Shown here: one piece after another, positions 63,101-64,000 of the stretch
How the letters are laid out: each line of letters starts with the position of its first letter
Numbering within the stretch: position 1 is the stretch's first letter
Assembly: GCA_031213475.1 (NCBI GenBank)
Contig: JARUPZ010000020.1
Span: 4,823,858 to 4,887,857, forward strand
Origin: Nereocystis luetkeana
Taxonomy: Eukaryota; Sar; Phaeophyceae; Laminariales; Laminariaceae
Reading direction: 5' to 3'
DNA length: 64,000 nt
Program-made: the position numbers and the translations under genes
The notes under the pieces: generated by a model
Told to the model about the DNA's origin: nothing
Database searches by the model: none
Seen by the model: the letters and a program-made list of their open reading frames with translations, nothing else

Positions 63101-63242
63101 GGACTACACGAGGACGTACCACGCGGAGACTCTGATAGTCCACAACAACTGGATCAAGGGACACGAGGCCAAGCTCGCGCGGTTCCGCGAATACCATCTG
63201 TGGAGTGTGGAGGACGTGCCCTTTCCTCAGTGCTCGGGTTGA
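52751..63242 (+). CDS. Spliced gene: GT77-like nucleotide-diphospho-sugar glycosyltransferase
   Basis: Five exons (52751-54136, 56927-57016, 59536-59721, 61989-62123, 62988-63242), all phase 0, give about 683 residues. The catalytic part from residue about 430 follows the GT77/nucleotide-diphospho-sugar transferase order: NVNCGYLDFATNFLRSV, LWVAMDEVAFDFMDEL, AGYTVLWTDSDMVWLGDPLP with the DSD metal/sugar-nucleotide motif, QHDGN-x-GNKCTCFMYLQPT, and a C-terminal YHAETLIVHNNWIKGHEAK. A hydrophobic segment near residue 33-48 (LTGVVLTVLCAAS) after a Ser/Arg-rich start suggests a type II Golgi protein. Known GT77 members add xylose, galactose or arabinose to cell-wall polysaccharides or glycoproteins; the substrate here is unknown. 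Residues 60-430 show no recognised domain and contain Ala and Gly runs. Confidence 0.87.
54330..54467 (-). mobile_element. TA-MITE copy, lengthened, with ACCAGG insert
   Basis: Both ends are present, but the copy is about 138 bp because of small insertions, including CCAGG after TA at 54399-54405. Confidence 0.85.
55139..55266 (-). mobile_element. TA-MITE copy with several TA-flanked inserts
   Basis: Compared with other copies it has added CTGTA at 55152-55156 and CCAGGTA at 55239-55245, plus extra TACCATG near 55195. All fall at TA steps. Confidence 0.88.
55831..56030 (-). mobile_element. SINE body copy, head missing
   Basis: The body matches 17640-17810 almost throughout (GATCCGGGGTCACATAGCAG, GGTACGTGCCTTC, TCGTCGACTCGCATCGAATTG). 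The A-tail appears as a 26-T run on the + strand. It stops before the tRNA-like head. Confidence 0.75.
56286..56402 (-). mobile_element. TA-MITE copy
   Basis: Both ends present, with a short TTAATAG insertion near the left end. Confidence 0.88.
56579..56704 (-). mobile_element. TA-MITE copy with TA-CCTGG-TA insert
   Basis: An extra CCTGGTA lies at 56648-56654, and a second extra TACCA near 56625. Confidence 0.87.
56927..57016 (+). CDS. GT77-like gene, exon 2
   Basis: Exactly 30 codons between GTCTCAG| and GGTTCG|GTGAGT: VLWVAMDEVAFDFMDELAPG then CAAMFPSEGS. This is the 'A-x-D-xxA' region of the GT77 fold. Confidence 0.9.
57424..57532 (+). mobile_element. Degenerate TA-MITE copy
   Basis: ATACACAGTAAAAGGCTACC... 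to GGCTCCTGTTTATTATGTTCC retains the order of the family but with many changes and CCAGGTACCGGTA inserted. Confidence 0.55.
57661..57757. mobile_element. TTAA-MITE copy
   Basis: Full palindrome with TTAA left and TTCAA right, downstream of exon 2 of the GT77-like gene. Confidence 0.87.
57988..58306 (+). repeat. Dispersed repeat B, copy 8, terminal part doubled
   Basis: Half-length copy whose end segment (GCTCCGTCCCGGC to the ATGCATGATATCGAGTA-like end) occurs twice, separated by poly-C. Confidence 0.82.
58490..59345. repeat. Degenerate minisatellite around CGCACACAAACCCTCGTG
   Basis: Repeated, diverged blocks with ACGCACAC and ACCCTCGTGATC motifs fill much of intron 2 of the GT77-like gene. 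Reading frames through it are Cys/Val or His/Thr biased and not protein-like. Confidence 0.7.
59536..59721 (+). CDS. GT77-like gene, exon 3 (DSD motif)
   Basis: Exactly 62 codons between CCCTTAG| and TCGTCG|GTGAGC. It contains the RPSILQSILAAGYTVLWTDS segment and the DSDMVWLGDPLPLLPDV motif, the catalytic signature of the family. Confidence 0.92.
59937..60047 (-). mobile_element. TA-MITE copy (first of three)
   Basis: Complete copy in intron 3 of the GT77-like gene. Confidence 0.9.
60048..60111 (-). mobile_element. TA-MITE partial copy (second of three)
   Basis: Right half only, from AAACTAGGAAAATGTATAGG to CCCCCGTAATAG. It shares the junction TAATAGTA with the preceding copy, so one probably inserted into the other. 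Confidence 0.85.
60141..60250 (-). mobile_element. TA-MITE copy (third of three)
   Basis: Complete, slightly diverged copy (GCGGGGAACC left end). Confidence 0.88.
60338..60603 (+). repeat. Dispersed repeat D, copy 4 (empty TTAA site)
   Basis: Best-preserved copy without the MITE: GACGATTTTGGGTTAAGG followed by AACCCCGTCATTCAG. Confidence 0.85.
60830..61260 (-). repeat. Dispersed repeat B, copy 9, terminal part tripled
   Basis: The block GCATGGCCGTAGTCGT...GGGACGGAGCACG appears three times (60840, 60948, 61040) with G-rich spacers, then continues into a single long copy. Confidence 0.83.
61424..61500. repeat. Palindrome, CCGAAACATA...TATGTTTCGGG
   Basis: About 27-bp arms (CTTTGGCCCGAAACATAGGG / CCTTATGTTTCGGGTCAGAG) with a short centre. 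A diverged relative lies at 23853-23932 and partial ones at 57190 and 63565. Confidence 0.6.
61989..62123 (+). CDS. GT77-like gene, exon 4
   Basis: Exactly 45 codons between GGCGGAG| and GACCAG|GTCAGA. QHDGNAGNKCTCFMYLQPTD and ELLVLWKQSIID fit the acceptor-side region. A TA-MITE starts 25 bp after the donor. Confidence 0.9.
62148..62255 (+). mobile_element. TA-MITE copy, TTAA-type subfamily
   Basis: Complete copy 25 bp downstream of the exon 4 donor of the GT77-like gene. Confidence 0.92.
62385..62640 (+). repeat. GATCTGTAT repeat family E, copy in GT77-like intron 4
   Basis: GATCTGTACGGTCGAGCCCA, CATGTTGCCTGGTGGGAGCG and CACACCATCTCGTAACGGCG blocks. Confidence 0.8.
62988..63242 (+). CDS. 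GT77-like gene, exon 5 (C-terminal)
   Basis: 84 codons plus stop after TCCTCAG|: LAFRPALVHQQDAGMRLAII, PHDVFPAGRDFFDHPYVED and HAETLIVHNNWIKGHEAK, ending at TGA. The HNNW motif is typical of the GT77 C-terminus. Confidence 0.92.
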   Translation, partial: LAFRPALVHQQDAGMRLAIIPHDVFPAGRDFFDHPYVEDYTRTYHAETLIVHNNWIKGHEAKLARFREYHLWSVEDVPFPQCSG

Positions 63243-63449
63243 ACTATAAGCTAACCCAAATGGGGCTTCACAAGAGGAAATATGTTTCCACTCTGACGCC
63301 AACTACTTCGGTGGGATGGTATTAATAGTATTCAGAACCAAAATATGGTGTGTGAACATTGTAAACATACGGGGGGGGGGGGGGGGGGTACCTTTTTCTC
63401 GGGTCCAGTGGGGGTGCTGATTACTACGGCGATATAATATCCTGTCTTG

Positions 63450-63563
63450 TTGACGGGGGACCATAGCAAATAGGACCATACCGGTATATTGTCAGTAATA
63501 ATAGGTAAGTATTTAGGTTTTGGTGTGTACCATATGCCCTATTTGCTATGGTCCCCCGAAATA
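63450..63563 (-). mobile_element. TA-MITE copy with TA-CCGG-TA insert
   Basis: Complete copy 3' of the GT77-like gene, with CCGGTA added at 63481-63486. Confidence 0.88.
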
Positions 63564-64000
63564 GTAGTTTGTCCCGAAGGACGTCCCACTCTGGACGGAA
63601 ATATAAGGATTCTTTGATATATTCCAGGTATAAACAAAACTATAAATTCGTTTTCTCTGGTCGGTCGCCGTGGGGGGAGTTTCGGTGGCCTTTCGCAAGA
63701 TTGTCAACCCTGATTCGCGAGAGCTTTGTACTGTTTGCGAGTGGAGGGACGTTTCGGGAACAGATTCAACAGGACTGCCGTTGATCTCAGCTGCTTTGGC
63801 CCGAAGAGACCGGCTATAAGATGGCAGACCGATTTTCTTTCTATTTTGTTCCGGAATAGTTTCAACACAGAACTACGACGCGGGTCAAATGATTATTTGC
63901 GTGCGTGGACACATGTAGACAGCATACGACGGGCGTCACGCTGGTGCTGCCTATTCGTATACCGCTTGGCCAGTTGGCCTCCTGCTGGCGTTGCTCCTGC
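63564..64000. other. 3' flank of the GT77-like gene
   Basis: No exon recognised. One short open frame (63548-63784) has no domain. Confidence 0.35.

Overview
This is nuclear DNA of a eukaryote with many introns and a dense load of repeats. A brown alga or a close photosynthetic stramenopile fits best. This is an inference. It rests on three spliced genes with kilobase introns and GT..AG borders. One of them encodes a DUF1499-type protein whose N-terminus looks like a signal peptide followed by a thylakoid-lumen targeting segment. It also rests on long poly-C/poly-G tracts, and on introns packed with small non-autonomous transposons. There are no operons, prokaryotic promoters, rRNA genes or CRISPR arrays.

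Three genes could be rebuilt exon by exon, all on the + strand, with matching splice phases. (1) Positions 3953-33129: an 18-exon gene for a very large protein. It has four successive cyclic-nucleotide-binding-like (cNMP, jelly-roll) modules in exons 1-3, 4-7, 7-11 and 12-15, then more than 1,200 residues of low-complexity, internally repeated sequence. Its 5' end may lie further upstream. (2) Positions 37844-47363: a 4-exon gene for a DUF1499-like protein with a putative plastid/lumen targeting leader. (3) Positions 52751-63242: a 5-exon gene for a GT77-like (nucleotide-diphospho-sugar transferase) glycosyltransferase with a DSD motif, probably a Golgi type II membrane protein. The three genes have no obvious shared pathway. 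They are neighbours separated by repeat-rich spacers (33130-37843 and 47364-52750).

The rest is almost all repeats. There are about 30 copies of a roughly 108-bp TA-flanked MITE, with ends TTACGGGGGACC...GGTCCCCCGTAA. One copy is nested in another. A second MITE family is TTAA-flanked and piggyBac-like, and a filled site can be compared with empty sites in a host repeat. A tRNA-headed, A-tailed SINE family is present, and two further elements end in (ATA)n or (CAA)n tails. A dispersed repeat of about 500 bp containing GGCCGTAGTCGTATGACC occurs in nine places. Other families carry GATCTGTAT arrays, CCGCACTAAAGTGGG motifs and an 18-bp minisatellite. One uninterrupted GTAT array has about 118 units. 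A tyrosine-recombinase relic lies antisense in an intron of gene 1.

The most unusual signal is a short TA-CCWGG-TA (also TA-CCGG-TA) insert. It recurs across the window and interrupts individual MITE copies exactly at TA dinucleotides. It looks like a footprint left by a TA-targeting transposon that is not itself visible here.
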